Of a stretch of DNA of 64,000 nucleotides, positions 44,501 through 55,879 are shown piece by piece (the stretch's first letter is position 1; each line of letters begins with the position of its first letter). The translations under genes were made by a program, and so were the position numbers. The DNA is from Jaltomata sinuosa. Taxonomy: Eukaryota; Streptophyta; Magnoliopsida; Solanales; Solanaceae. Where the stretch lies: contig QJPP01002920.1 of the NCBI GenBank assembly GCA_003996215.1, positions 124,001-188,000 of the forward strand, in the 5' to 3' direction. Under the pieces are notes generated by a model that worked only from the letters and a program-made list of their open reading frames with translations, had not been told where the DNA came from and ran no database searches.

Positions 44501-47500
44501 GCTAACAGAGCGAGTCCGGCACCAAAAGGGACACTTTTTTAACACTATATACCAAAAGTGACACTCCCTAATATCTTATACCAAAACAGGATCAAGAATC
44601 ATTACCCTTTCGTTTCGACACAACCTAATATCTTATACCAAAACGGACAGTTCTCTACTTTTCCCCAACGTCCGTTAACTCTTGACGTTTGGCTGTTAGA
44701 AACTAAAAAAAAAATCGCCAGCATTTGGGCAACCCCATTTCCATTAAAAAAAAAATTGTAGTTTGCCACCTTTCCAGCGAACTACATTTCATCCTTTCAA
44801 TTCTTTTTGCCATCATGAATAATGAAAATAACCAAACTTTCCGTAAAACTAGATATATTATGTATATATTTTTAAAAATTAGTATAATATTACATGTTGG
44901 AACCCATGCTACAAGGAAACTAAATGGTGCACTTGGTTAAAGGTTGAGTTATTTACCTTGAGGTCTAGGGTTCAATTCCCACTATATAGATTTTTTCCTT
45001 CTTTTTTTTAAATGGTGCACCCATGTTATTGAAATCCTAGAATCGCCTCTGCTTACTTGTGACAGGTGTTGACATGGTTCAGAGTGGTTACAAAATGTGA
45101 ACTCATCCAGTTAGCGAGGTGGAGAAGATTGAGTTCTTAGCACAAGTGTTTAATTGCAAGGTGGGGCTCTTCCTACTACCTATTTGGTTTACCCACTAGG
45201 AGCATCCAGTAAGGACCAAACAGTGTGTATCCCGGTGATCACGTTGGCGAGCATCCAGCAAGGACCAAACGGTGTGTATCCCGGTGATCACGTTGGCAGA
45301 AGAGATACTTATCCAAGGGGGAAAGAAAGTGTCAATAAGAGTACTCTATCGAGTATTCACATATTTCATGTCCTTGTTCCATGCTCAAGTCAGTACTCGG
45401 TATCACAAGATAATTGAAAAAAACTCAAGAGGAATTTCATATGGGATGCTACAAGTGTGGATAGGAAGTTCCACTTGGTAAATTGGGAGGCAGACAGTCA
45501 GGACGCCGAAGTTCTGGGGCGGACTTTGGGATTAATGATTTGAGGGTTTCTAATAAGAGTATAAGACGTTATTGGAGAAGTGGCTATGGAGATTCAGGAT
45601 AGAGAAGAATGTTTATTGGATGGGATAACGATAGAGAAATATGGGATCTTGGGAGGGGGGTCGGAGGACTAAAGATATCACTTCCTTATGAGTGTGGACT
45701 ATGTTAGAATATCTTGAAGGGCTATGAAGAATTTAATGGGAATGTATCATTCAGGATGGGTGACGGGGGCAATGCAAGTTTTTGAGGACAATTGAATTGC
45801 TCCACACATAAAGTACTTCACAGATTAGCCATGATGAATGGAGATGGGACGAGGAATAATGGTATCTTCTCTGTTAAGTCCTATTATGAGAAGCTCTTGA
45901 GTAGGGATGAGTCAAGTTTTCCTCATCTCTCTGTATGGATCCCTAAGGTACCGAGAAAAAGTGTCTTTTCCACTTGGCTAGCTGCAAGGGGGTGATCTTG
46001 ACATTGAGAATTTAAAGAAGAGGAAGATTACTTTATGGCTAGCTGCAAGGGGGTGATCTTGACGGTTGAGAATTTAAAGAAGAGAAAGATTACTTATATT
46101 GATGCTTCGTGTGTAAGATCTCAGGAGAAGGCATGAATCATCTCCTTTTACATTGTCGGATAGCATCTCGTTTGTGGTGAAAAATACTGAGATGGTTTGG
46201 ACTTCAATTGGTGATGCTATGCACTGTTGAAGAAGCAATGCTTAGTTGGATTCTTAGAAGGACGGAAGAATAAACGCAAGGCATGAGATCAATGGAGGAT
46301 CAGGATTTTCACTCAGGGGGTTCGAAAAATAAAAAAATTGTGCTTGAGATTTGAACTTGGAACCTCAAGGATAATTTTGAACCCTTAAACCACTTAGCCA
46401 ACCTCTACTCCTGTGTTCAGGGATTCAAAATCTATATATATACATAAAATATAGTGTAATTTTTTGCCAAGGGGGTTCGGGTGAACATCCTCGTGGCCCC
46501 CTAGATCCTCCCCTGCATGAGATGTTGCTCCTTTAGCACTTATGTTGATCATACAGAGGCAGAGAAGAGGAAGAGCTTTTCGTGGAGTAGAGAAAGATGT
46601 TGTACACTTGAGGAATAACCTCTTATCCCTTTTTTTTGGTGCATCCACGAGGTTCCTAGGTTCTTATATGTATAGAAAATTGTCATTTGTAGGAGACCAT
46701 ATTGTACAAGGTTTTCTATTTTTGGTATATTTCTTGTACGCAGGCTCATTTTGTCCTCCTCTTAATGAAATTTTATCAGCTTTATCAACAAAAATCTGAG
46801 ATGCAACATTATCAAGTCAGCGACATACTATATCCAAGTAACCATTTCAATCTTTTTTACTGTTCAGTAGGTCTTAATTCTGCTTTCTCGAATTCTAATA
46901 TCAGCTAAGAGAAGCATGAGCTTATAAATCTAGTGACTAACAAAGTGTTAACCTATTCAAAAAAAAAATCACGTGACTAGCAAATGAATGAAAGATGTAG
47001 TAGCTAGGTCTTAGCTTCTTAAATCTCAAGTACTTTTGGAAATGTAACATAATATCTATGTGAATCTGCTATAAGATAAATGTTTTTAAGATCTTTGATA
47101 GGAGAAACATAGAGAAAAAATGAAAAGTAAATGCAGGTAAAAGCTCTGAATATGTACAACATACCAAATCCAAACTCTCGCTCCAGCCGAATGCCAATCA
47201 CTAGAAGACTCAGCATGTTCGCCAGTAAATGAAAAACTCCACCATGCAACCACATGCAAGTAATAAGGCGCCACCCTTGATGTTCGTGGACCACCTTATT
47301 CACGTCTAAAGCACCCATCTTCTCTAGTCTAAACAAAAAGGAAAAGATAAACAGCTTTTTACATGTTTGATGTTTACCTATTCCAGTGTAGCTTACTTTT
47401 AAGCAAGAAGAATTAATTCACTAGCCTAGATAATCAAAAAAAGAAAAGAATGTCGTGAATTCATTCATCCAACTCAATGCAGTAGAAGATCAACAAGTTA

Positions 47501-50427
47501 CAGTAATTTGATCATCAAATATTGAAGTGCATGACTAGTCAAATGTACCGGCTCATAAGTCATAGGTGGCAAGACGAATATTAGAAGTACTAAAAGAATT
47601 TTTGATAAAAATGTTAAAAGTAGGATGAGTTAGACCTCTAATCACATGAATGGAAGTTTTTTCAAAAGACCTATAATCTCTTGAATCCATGCCGTTTTAG
47701 CAAATTATAAACACACTGGAAGCAAAATATCTATATAGTCAATACAATCAGGTTGGGTTATGGTTTAATTGATATTAACACACTAACAATAATTCCGGTG
47801 TTTGACGCATTATCAAAAAAAAAAAATCTCTGGCATTTGACATGAGTCTTTTTAGTTTGGTTAGAGATAGCATGTAGTGTAGGAATAGGTATAAAATTTA
47901 AAGAATCTCTCGTTTTACAAAACCCTTAATTTGTCCTAAAAGATAAATTTAATGAGTAGTGGAACGAAATGGGCCCAAATAGAGCAAAATGGATATAAAG
48001 GATTCATATATCCTACACAACTAATTCGTGATTTAGGTGTCATTGTTTTTATTTCATCATTGTAGTGCTACTCAAACAAAGAATTAAGCAAATACGAACC
48101 ATGAACACAGACATAATGAACTAACTTAAGCAACCTATACTAGAAGTACTAACTAAATTGTCCTTATAAAAAAATACTAACTTGCTTAGGTCACTTGATA
48201 CAAAAGATTAATATTAGTATAGGAAGCCAGTAGATTCTAGGAGAATAAAGCACAAGAAGGCTGAGGAATGCAAAACTGGACTTACTTCTCAACCAGAAAA
48301 CTTCACTCAATTGCATAAAGGATCTCCATTAGCATATACAAAGTTACGCACCAACTATCCAATATGATGTGACATAGGCCACATAGCTTCACTATGTGTT
48401 ACCAAACTACTATGCCTCAACAACTCAACCATTCCCTTGGGATAGCCAAAACTTTCTCTTATCAACCGTGGTCTAAGAACTCCTCATTTTATTTTTTTTG
48501 ACAATGGTAAACCTTACTTCTATATATCCACAGGTATACTACATCAAAGTGTAGTCCCCCTTCACAAAAATTGTTACTTTACAAAATCCTAAGATTTCTA
48601 ATTACAGCCAGTTTGATGCAGTTTAAATTGTAGTTCACCACGAAACGATTCGATAAGAAGTCTTTCCTCTCTTCTTTTGCTCCCTTTTCACAAAAAAAAA
48701 TTATTTTCTTTTTATCAGTCAAAACAAAATTATCTTGTGAATGCAAAGTTTTAATCTTCTGCAACAAGCTGTAGCATTCAAGTAAAAGATAACCCTTAAA
48801 ATATGCCACATCCAATAAACTCTTGTTACAATAAGTGTAGCCTTACTGATGGTTCTCTCTCCCTAGAAAAGCTACCTGGAAGTACAAATTTTTCATAAAG
48901 GGGTTATCGTGATCTGGTGCTCACAAAATTATCTTCACTCAAGAAAAAAAGAACTCCATATAAGGTGAAGAAATTTTCCAAAAGATGCTGCATGTCTAAC
49001 AAAGAGGACTAGCCAGTTAATTTGTTTTTGCTTTTTCTGCATTAGGCCCGTCATTTTTTGTTCAATTTTCACTCTCTCTTGATACAATATGAAGCTAGAA
49101 GCTTAAGTGCAACTTATGGTAGAAGGTGAAGCAAAGTAAATTAAAGCACAAACTTTAATAAAAAGCTCCTCGTAGCTTGATTTGGATCCTCATAAAAGAG
49201 AGGGGCAAAAGAATGCCTGAAGAGTTATCAGATACAGCATTGGAAGCAAGACTGAAAAGCATGTGCAACTCTCTCTTTTGATCAGGCTTACTTTCTGTAC
49301 CTCCCGTGTGCGTAACTCATTCTGTACCACTTAAATCATCTTCTACAATTAGCCAAGACAGAATATTTGGTAATCAAACCTCAGACGAGAGTGATGATAG
49401 CTCACCACCTCCATCCACCCCAAAACCTTTTCCCTTCTCTACATAAGCTCATCTAAATAAAGCCTATCAAGGAGCCCAGGCTCTTGACAACTTGATCAAA
49501 AATGGCACATCTATAATCCAATTGAGTATTATCTCATCTTATTCAAACAACTTAAGCTCTACCACACATATAAGTGAACACGAAAAAACTTCAACTTGTT
49601 GTAAAATTGACGCTTCCACAAGTTCCCCGGCCTATCCATCCCTTAGGTCGCCGTTCTGTCCTTCCACCCACAAGCATAGGTACTGATAAACCTGCCCACC
49701 AACTTCTACCTGGAATCTAAAGGTTTTTCTCCTACAGCTCAACCACTCAGCCATCCCTATATTTTTATTTTTTATAACCGTGGTGTCTAGGTCAGCTTAC
49801 GTGCACCTCGACTAACTCCACGGGATACCCTCCACCTCCCACCAGCAACAGATACAAGGTAACCGTATCCACCAAGGGTACAAAAGATGGGAAGAATTCA
49901 CCTAATTTGGGATTTGAACCTGAGACGCCAAGGTACTCAAACCACTTCATTGACCACTAGGCCATCCCTTTGGGACTCCCTATTGGGTTTCTCTTAAAAG
50001 AGAGGGATCATGAGTACACACCATAAAGCTAACAGATTTCACAAACAAATACTGAATATCAAATTATACAAGAAACAAAAAAAAGGGGGGGATAAGAAAG
50101 AAATACATACGTGTTAGAAGAAGGCCCAAGAAGAGGGTTTTCACTGAATGGCTGAAATGAAAACCTACCCAAGAATCCAGCAAAACAAGAAACAGAGTTT
50201 TGGGGGCAGTTATTCACATACATGGTCACCAAAAATGTCACTACATTGACTATAACAAATGATGGTATCAACCATGGAAACCATTTCTTGAAATGCTTAA
50301 TTTCTCTATAATCACCAGGTCCTCCTGCTGTTGTTGTTGTTGGCTCTACTGGGTATACTGAGTTACCCCCTTTCTTTGAATGGACCTGGATTTGGATCTC
50401 CCTTTGTGTAGGAACACCTCCGGCCAT
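41503..50427 (-). CDS. RBL: Rhomboid-like intramembrane serine protease (RBL1-3 type), 6 exons
   Basis: Six phase-consistent exons (50111-50427, 47165-47328, 42948-43111, 42590-42846, 41890-42016, 41503-41625) give 383 residues, matching the ~390-residue plant RBL1-3 group. The N terminus is cytosolic and hydrophilic, with a first membrane segment near 48-70 (WFPWLIPSFVIVNVVTFL). The rhomboid core has WLHGGVFHLLANM (H134, H139, N143), the catalytic Ser in GASGA (S191) and the catalytic His in AHIGG (H243), on about seven membrane segments. The C-terminal ~80 residues are Cys-rich (NDHCSWCHYMSC, SWSCNTEP-like, GLCSQLCR), as in Arabidopsis RBL1/2/3. Family members cleave membrane-anchored substrates in the secretory pathway; the substrates of plant members are mostly unknown. 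I see no lesion. Intron 1 holds a SINE; intron 2 holds a LINE. Confidence 0.95.
44513..45062. other. Foreign segment inside the L1 relic
   Basis: LINE coding is interrupted between the LLFVDDTKVF region and the VEKIEFLAQVF region by sequence with the motif TATCTTATACCAAAACGGACA, present in three diverged copies (44547, 44569 and 44630). A SINE-like stretch near 44915-45005 has a box B-like GGTTCAATTCC and a T-rich end. Neither end shows a clear target duplication. Confidence 0.5.
45975..46097. repeat. 61-bp tandem duplication in the L1 relic
   Basis: TGGCTAGCTGCAAGGGGGTG starts at 45975 and again at 46036, each followed by ATCTTGACG/A..TTGAGAATTTAAAGAAGAG. The copies differ by only a few bases, so the duplication arose after the LINE decayed. 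Confidence 0.85.
46290..46515. mobile_element. 226-bp hAT-type MITE with exact 8-bp target duplication
   Basis: The left end CAATGGAGGATCAGG and right end CTAGATCCTCCCCTG are imperfect inverted repeats of the CAGGGGAGGATCTAG kind. The inner GGGGGTTCG / GGGGGTTCGGGTG blocks also match. CATGAGAT occurs at 46282-46289 and 46516-46523. The element lies just past the end of the L1 relic, in rhomboid intron 2. Confidence 0.85.
46524..47164. other. Rest of rhomboid intron 2, nothing recognised
   Basis: AT-rich intron sequence between the hAT MITE and exon 2 of the rhomboid gene. Short open frames on both strands lack motifs. The stretch adjoining exon 2 (47100-47164) is the splice-donor side. Confidence 0.5.
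49761..49976 (-). mobile_element. SolS-type SINE in rhomboid intron 1
   Basis: The same family as 12395-12629. On the minus strand it has a head with box A GGCCTAGTGGTC and box B GGTTCAAATCC, a body with GGAGTTAGTCGAGGTGCACG, and a T-rich end (the A tail) at 49761-49773. The probable target duplication is TCCCTAT (49754-49760 and 49977-49983). It is in the same sense as the host gene. The rest of intron 1 (47329-49760) is AT-rich with no recognised feature. Confidence 0.85.
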
Positions 50428-51300
50428 CTCGCCGGAAAATCAAGAATGTCACCGGAAAATCAAGAATGCTTGCCGGAAAGTCTAGTTTTTTTCCGATTTT
50501 CCCACGATGGGTATAGAAGAAAAAGGAGTTTAACGTGGCTTAGAAGAGAGGATAAAGTCAAGTTGATTGATTGTGATACATACAAAGATGTTTGCCGACG
50601 AGCTCTTGTTTCCTTTTACACTCTTCACCTTTTGTAGCCTTTTTTTTTTTTTTTTATTTGGCAAATAATATTTTTTTTGGTTTAAATAATTGAAGTTAGT
50701 TTGATCATGCTATTAAAATTGCCTATTTTGAATAATACTTTTAGTAAAATAACTTTTTAGAAAAAATAATTTGTGTTTGATTAATGATATTTTTATAAGC
50801 CTTTATTAAATAATTATGCCTGATTAATATTTTTTCAAAAGAAAAAAGTGAATTAATTTATCTTTCTAAAAATTTGACCAAACATACTATTAAATCCCTC
50901 GTGTAATGTAAATTATTCATTTGACTAAGTGAATTTAATAGAATATTACAATTTGTCTATAAAAAAAAGTAGTTTATATTTTAAAATGCAACTAATTTAT
51001 TAATTACTAATAATTGATATATCTTATTAGTAATGGTTAATTTCTATTGTACAATTTTGAAAGATAGACATTTCAAAATATGACTATTTTCCTTTTTAAT
51101 AAAAGGTGTGAATTTAAATTTTCAATAAAAAAATTTATCTTCTTAAATTTCATACAATAAATATATAGAAAAAAAATACTTGAATTTTAATTTGTCTTTA
51201 CTAATAATATTTTAATTGTATATCATTCAAAACAGCATACTATATCCTAATAAAATAAAAATAAATTCAAACTAATATTTTGTGTTGAATTTTATAGTAT
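50428..51300. other. Rhomboid 5' flank and AT-rich intergenic DNA
   Basis: The 5' UTR and promoter of the rhomboid gene should lie in 50428-50700, reading leftwards. A CT-rich stretch and a 20-bp T run (50640) are there, but no confident TATA box. From 50650 the DNA is AT-rich with no gene. CCGGAAAATCAAGAATG is repeated in tandem at 50430-50475, directly upstream of the start codon. Confidence 0.5.
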
Positions 51301-51309
51301 ATGAAGTTA

Positions 51310-51480
51310 GATGTCATGGATATTTACTATTTAGTGTCACTCACCTTAACTAGAGGTCTCTGGTTTGAGCATTGGGTATAAGAAAATTCTTGGTCACTTT
51401 TTTTGAATGGACCTTACGCAGTACGAATTTAAATTAATCAGGCTTCCATACGAGTATTGGACATCAATCGGAAAAAGAAA
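51310..51480 (+). mobile_element. Eroded SolS-family SINE
   Basis: The order of motifs is that of a Solanaceae SINE: a tRNA-like part with GGTCTCTGGTTTGAGC (box B), then TTGGGTATAAG, GAATGGACCTTACGCAG, AATTAATCAGGCTTCC and GAGTATTGGACATC, and an A-rich tail with GGAAAAAGAAAAAG. Substitutions are numerous and I see no clear target duplication. Confidence 0.65.
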
Positions 51481-52679
51481 AAGAAATACATTTATTGTCA
51501 TTCAACTTCTTCTTTTTTTCTTTTATTCTCTCTTTTGGTTTTGTTCTTTTCTTTTCTTTTCATATTTGTTCCTATTTTAGTTACCTTTTTAAACAAACAA
51601 TATTCTCTTCCCAACAATTCTTTTCCTTTCCCTTTTTCCTTTAATTCTAAGTTTGAATGTGTGAAAAGTCTTTAGGCATGTTGATTTGTATAACTATATT
51701 AATAGTGTGAACTAATTTTTGAATTATTAACTTTCTAAATAAATGTTATACATATTTAGACAATTTAGGGACCATAGATATATGATATGTATCTCTAAAT
51801 GTGTTCAAAACATTAAAAGCAAAGAGCAAAAACAGGAAAAAGAAATAACAAATTGTATCGTTATTTTATAGTAAAAACTTGTTCGTCCACGCGATTTACA
51901 CCAAATCAATAATTGAATACAAGACTTATAATTTTTTTATATATATTTAAGTGATATATAATATTATTTTAATTTGTATTTTCTAAAGTTATTAAATTTT
52001 TTGATTTGACATAAACAGTGAATGCGAATAAATATTTACGGTTATTACAATTTTTTTAAATTTTTTTTTTATTTTTTCTGCTTAATATGCACCTTCCTGT
52101 GATTCTTTCTGAATCAAAAGTGACAACAAATGTAATAAAATATTTGTGATTGTGATGAGCACAAAGTTTTACATATATAGTGAGTAGTTGAACTGTTCTT
52201 AGGATTTTGACTTAGTTAGATGTTTGACATAATTAATTTTTATGAAAAAAATGTTTGACATTTTTGGGGTTATATGCTTGTCTGTTTGTGTCTTGTGTCC
52301 ATGTAGACACCATGTTTATAGCTCCATAACTTTGTATATGAAACTTACGGTCGGACTAATTCAAATTCAGATCATATATGAATTATAAAGAGAGTATTTT
52401 GTATTAAGAAAAAAATAATATTTTTCTGATTTAAATTTAAAATCTCTAATTAGTTATAAAAAGATTATCTTATTCAATCCATCACACACCGAGTGATAGT
52501 TTCTATCTAGTAATATAAATTAAGTTCATATTTGGGGCTATGCTTGTTTGTTTGTGTGTCCATGAAGATCATATAAAAATTTCATGGGGTTCTCTATTTG
52601 GATATCGTTATTTACATGTATCCAATTTGTTAAAATTTTTGCACGTCTATCCGCTTTGAAATAATTTTAAATATGCATG

Positions 52680-52935
52680 TCTGAAGTTTTATATGACTAA
52701 CGTTCAGCCATTTTCGTCCGAATTTCAAGCACAGTACGTGGCTAAAGTTCAATCATTTTTACCTGAATTTCGATCTTACGTAATTGAATTCATTAATTTT
52801 TGCCTGAAGTTCATGCACAAATTAAATGAATAACTTTACCCATTTTTGCTCGAACTTTAAACTTTATACACGCGACTAAATTCACTACTTTTTTGCATGA
52901 AGTTCGTACAAATATGACTGAAGTTCAATCAATTA
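52680..52935. repeat. Degenerate ~50-bp tandem repeat
   Basis: Five or six imperfect copies of a unit like GACTGAAGTTCAATCATTTT followed by TGCCTGAA(T/G)TTC occur between the AT-rich flanks. No coding sense is apparent. Confidence 0.6.
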
Positions 52936-53119
52936 TTAAGAAAACATAAAGAAATAAATTGCTTCTATTTGACACAATCATCTAACTTTGAGACCTTTCA
53001 ATGGATTTGTTAGACATTCTCCATTAGGGTTCGTTGTACCTAACCTAACTTATTCTGCAACTAATACATTGACTTAGTTCCATTTAATTTTTCCATTTAA
53101 AGTAACTCTTTGTTAATTA

Positions 53120-53380
53120 CTTCATCCGTCTCTCTTTACTTGTTCACTATACTAAAAATAGATATTCAATAATATTTATCCAATTTATAAAATTAAAAGA
53201 TAATTTAACACTTAATTCCTGATTTACCTTTATCATTAATCAGTCATTTCCCTATTACATTTTTCAAGACAATCCATTTACTATATTCAAAGGGTAATAT
53301 GGTAAACTTATCCTTCTATTTATAGTTTCTTAAGAAGTGTGCAAAGTCAATAGTGGACAAGTATTGTTGGACAGAGAGAG
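53120..53380. mobile_element. Stowaway-like MITE, 261 bp
   Basis: The left end CTTCATCCGTCTCTCTTTAC and the right end (inverted complement ACTCTCTCTGTCC...) pair over about 30 bp, with ACTTGTTCAC / GTGGACAAGT shared further in. TA flanks both sides (53118-53119 and 53381-53382). Confidence 0.85.
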
Positions 53381-54302
53381 TAGTTACATAACTTGTGAAA
53401 ATTTGTTCTTATAGCTTACCTGCTTTTGGGCATCTCTAGATTGTCAAACTTTAACTTGAAACCAAAACAATAATATTGAGTCAATAGTCAGACAGGCCAT
53501 GGGAAATTGAAATATTCTGCTTCATATATATACTTAATAAGTAACTCCTAAATTACTACTAGTATCAACAACAATATTATATAGCGATCTTGTTAAACCG
53601 GCAGTCTAATGCATAAAGCATTTTGTGTTGGTAGAGTTTGAAGAATTGTCGCATTTCAAAAGTGTGATATAGACAGTCTATTCTAATATAAACATTAGTG
53701 GTCTTGTTACCTTGGTTAATTAGTTCATTATATTTGCTCAAATCAAGTCAAATCAAACCGCATTAAGTTTTGCTTTTTAACCTTGAAAATTTATTCATGA
53801 AACAAGCGGGGATTAATAGAATAAGACCACTAATTTTCAAGATCGTTAGAGTATAGTTTCTTGTTACTGTTATAAGGTTCATTAATAACGTCATTGTAAG
53901 CTCTGTCCTAGAATAATGTGACATCAATACTAATAAGCGACTAGAAGCAAGACACTTTTTCATTCACGTGCCTACTTTAGTCGAGGGTATTTTTGGAAAT
54001 CTAGTATTTTTTTCGTTTTAATTTGTTTACGTACCTTACTTTTTTAGTCTGTTATATATTTAAAAATTATGTAAAAAGTATTATAAATAAAATAATTAAC
54101 AACTTAATATAGGTATGCCATGTTGACCTCTCATAAAACCCATCATAGTGCTATATGCAAAGGAGACATGTAAATCGCATACATAGATAACGTTTTATGC
54201 TTCCATCTACTATGAGGGCATTTTCGGCATTTACTCGTATTACTGCTAAATATGTCTTGTAAGTTGAGCCATTAAAGTTGTATCTTTATTCCAGTTGATG
54301 AA

Positions 54303-55690
54303 AAAACCACAACAACAACAACAACAACAACAACATACCCAGTGTATTCTCACAACGTGGGGTCTGGGGAGGGTAGAGTGTACGCAGTCCGTACCACTAC
54401 CTCAGAGGTGAGGTAGAGAGGCTGTTTCCGATAGACCCCCGGCTCAAGACAAAAACAGTCTGAAAATAGGCTAAAGAGGACGTAACAAAGATACAGGATA
54501 AAAAACATGATAAAACTACAAGAGACGATAGGAAGTAATATGTAGTAACAAACAACAGACAGAAACAGAGCACTGCCACAAAATACTACTACGAGGAATC
54601 CAAGAACAAAAAACTATAAGCGTAGCACTACGATTACTAGTCGGGACAACAAGGAAAAACACTCCTACCTACTAGCCTACACACACTTCTACCTACTACT
54701 CTTCTACCCTAATCCGCGTCCTCCACACCTTCCTATCTAGGGTCATGTCCTCGGTAAGCTGCAACTGCGCCATGTCCTGTCGAATCACCTCTCCCCAATA
54801 CTTTTTAGGTCTACCTCGTCCTCTCCTGTAACCATCCATAGCCAACCTCTCACACCTCTGCACTGGAGCATCCGTGCCTCTCCTCCTCACATGTCCGAAC
54901 CATCTCAACCTCGCTTCCCGCATCTTATCTTCCACCGATGCCACACCCACCTTATCTCGGATATCCTCATTCCTAATCCTATCTCTCCTAGTAAACCCGC
55001 ACATTCATCGCAACATCCTCATCTCCGCCACCTTCATCTTTTGAATATGGGAGTTCTTTACTGGCCAACACTCTACTCCATACAACAAAGCTGGTCGAAC
55101 CACCACTCTGTAGAATTTGCCTTTAAGTTTAGTAGGCACCTTCTTATCACACAAGACTCCAGATGCGAGCCTCCATTTCATCCACCCAACACCAATACGA
55201 TGAGTGACATCCTCATCAATCTCTCCATTTCCTTGGATAATAGACCCAAGATACTTGAAACTCCCTTTCTTTTTGATGACCTGTGTATCCAGCTTCACTT
55301 CTACGTCATCATCCTGAGTCGCCTCACTGAACTTGCACTCCATATATTCAGTCTTGGTCCTGCTCAACCTAAACCCCTTAGACTCGAGGGTCTGTCTCCA
55401 AACCTCCAACTTAGCATTAACTCCTCCGCGAGTCTCGTCAACCAAAACTACATCATCCGCAAATAACATGCAGCATGGCACCTCACCTTGTATTTGCCGC
55501 GTCAATACATCCATTACCAAGGCAAATAGGAAAGGGCTAAGGGTCGATCCCTGGTGCAACCCCATTAACACGGGAAAGTGCTCTGAATCTCCTCCCACAG
55601 TTCTAACGCAAGTCTTGGCCCCCTCATACATGTCCTTAATTGATCTGGTGTACGCCACGGGTACACCTCGAGCCTCCAAGCACCTCCAAA
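54303..55690 (-). mobile_element. 5'-truncated RTE-type LINE (SolRTE-like)
   Basis: The 3' end, read on the minus strand, carries GGGGTCTATCGGAAACAGCC and GGTCTGCGTACACTCTACCC-like motifs and terminates in a (GTT)n tail, the RTE signature (54303-54332 on the plus strand as CAA repeats). The coding part for the C-terminal half of the reverse transcriptase follows up to about 55690, where homology stops abruptly, as expected from incomplete reverse transcription. I found no clear target duplication. Confidence 0.88.
54696..55682 (-). pseudogene. Partial RTE reverse transcriptase with one in-frame stop
   Basis: The frame begins LEARGVPVAYTRSIKDMYEG and includes HQGSTLSPFLFALVMDVL, then the catalytic CCMLFADDVVLVDE (YADD-type FADD) and the C-terminal HVRRRGTDAPVQRCE..RGRGRPKKYW. 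One TGA at 55005-55007 stands where the family has a Trp codon. The next codon resumes the same frame to a TAA/TAG stop at 54696. The N-terminal endonuclease and the first part of the reverse transcriptase are missing. Confidence 0.85.
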
Positions 55691-55879
55691 GTTATCTTAT
55701 TATTAGTCACACTTATGTCCCTACTGCATGCAATTCTACTTTTGTTGGTTATATTTTTACCCTTGCTTTTCAATTTTAATTATTACAATAGTTATCTTGT
55801 ACATTTTGGTAAATAGAGCTATGTTTTCATGTCTTTTTATAATGCTTAATTGCTTATCAAAGTGACAAATACCTTGATT

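Larger units (their letters stand above)
43700..46262 (+). pseudogene. Decayed L1-type LINE in rhomboid intron 2
   Basis: Antisense to the rhomboid gene, fragments of a plant L1 pol appear in shifting frames. They include a reverse-transcriptase start (IVPKREQTS..IKDYN, about 43945-44010), WKKWIK..ISTTRY (about 44222-44265), the catalytic region LLFVDDTKVF (about 44465-44495), VEKIEFLAQVFNCKVG (about 45118-45165), PLGASSKD, YLSKG, and the zinc-binding tail FSVKSYYEKLLSRDESSFP..WIPKVPRKSVFSTWL (about 45861-45985), ending near GMNHLLLHCRIASRLW. The YADD-type motif is F/L-V-D-D. Dozens of stops and shifts make it long dead. An unrelated segment interrupts it at 44513-45062. Confidence 0.8.

Noticed and set aside
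54891..55779. Plus-strand open frames of 191 and 148 codons
   Set aside because: Antisense shadows of the RTE reverse-transcriptase coding sequence.
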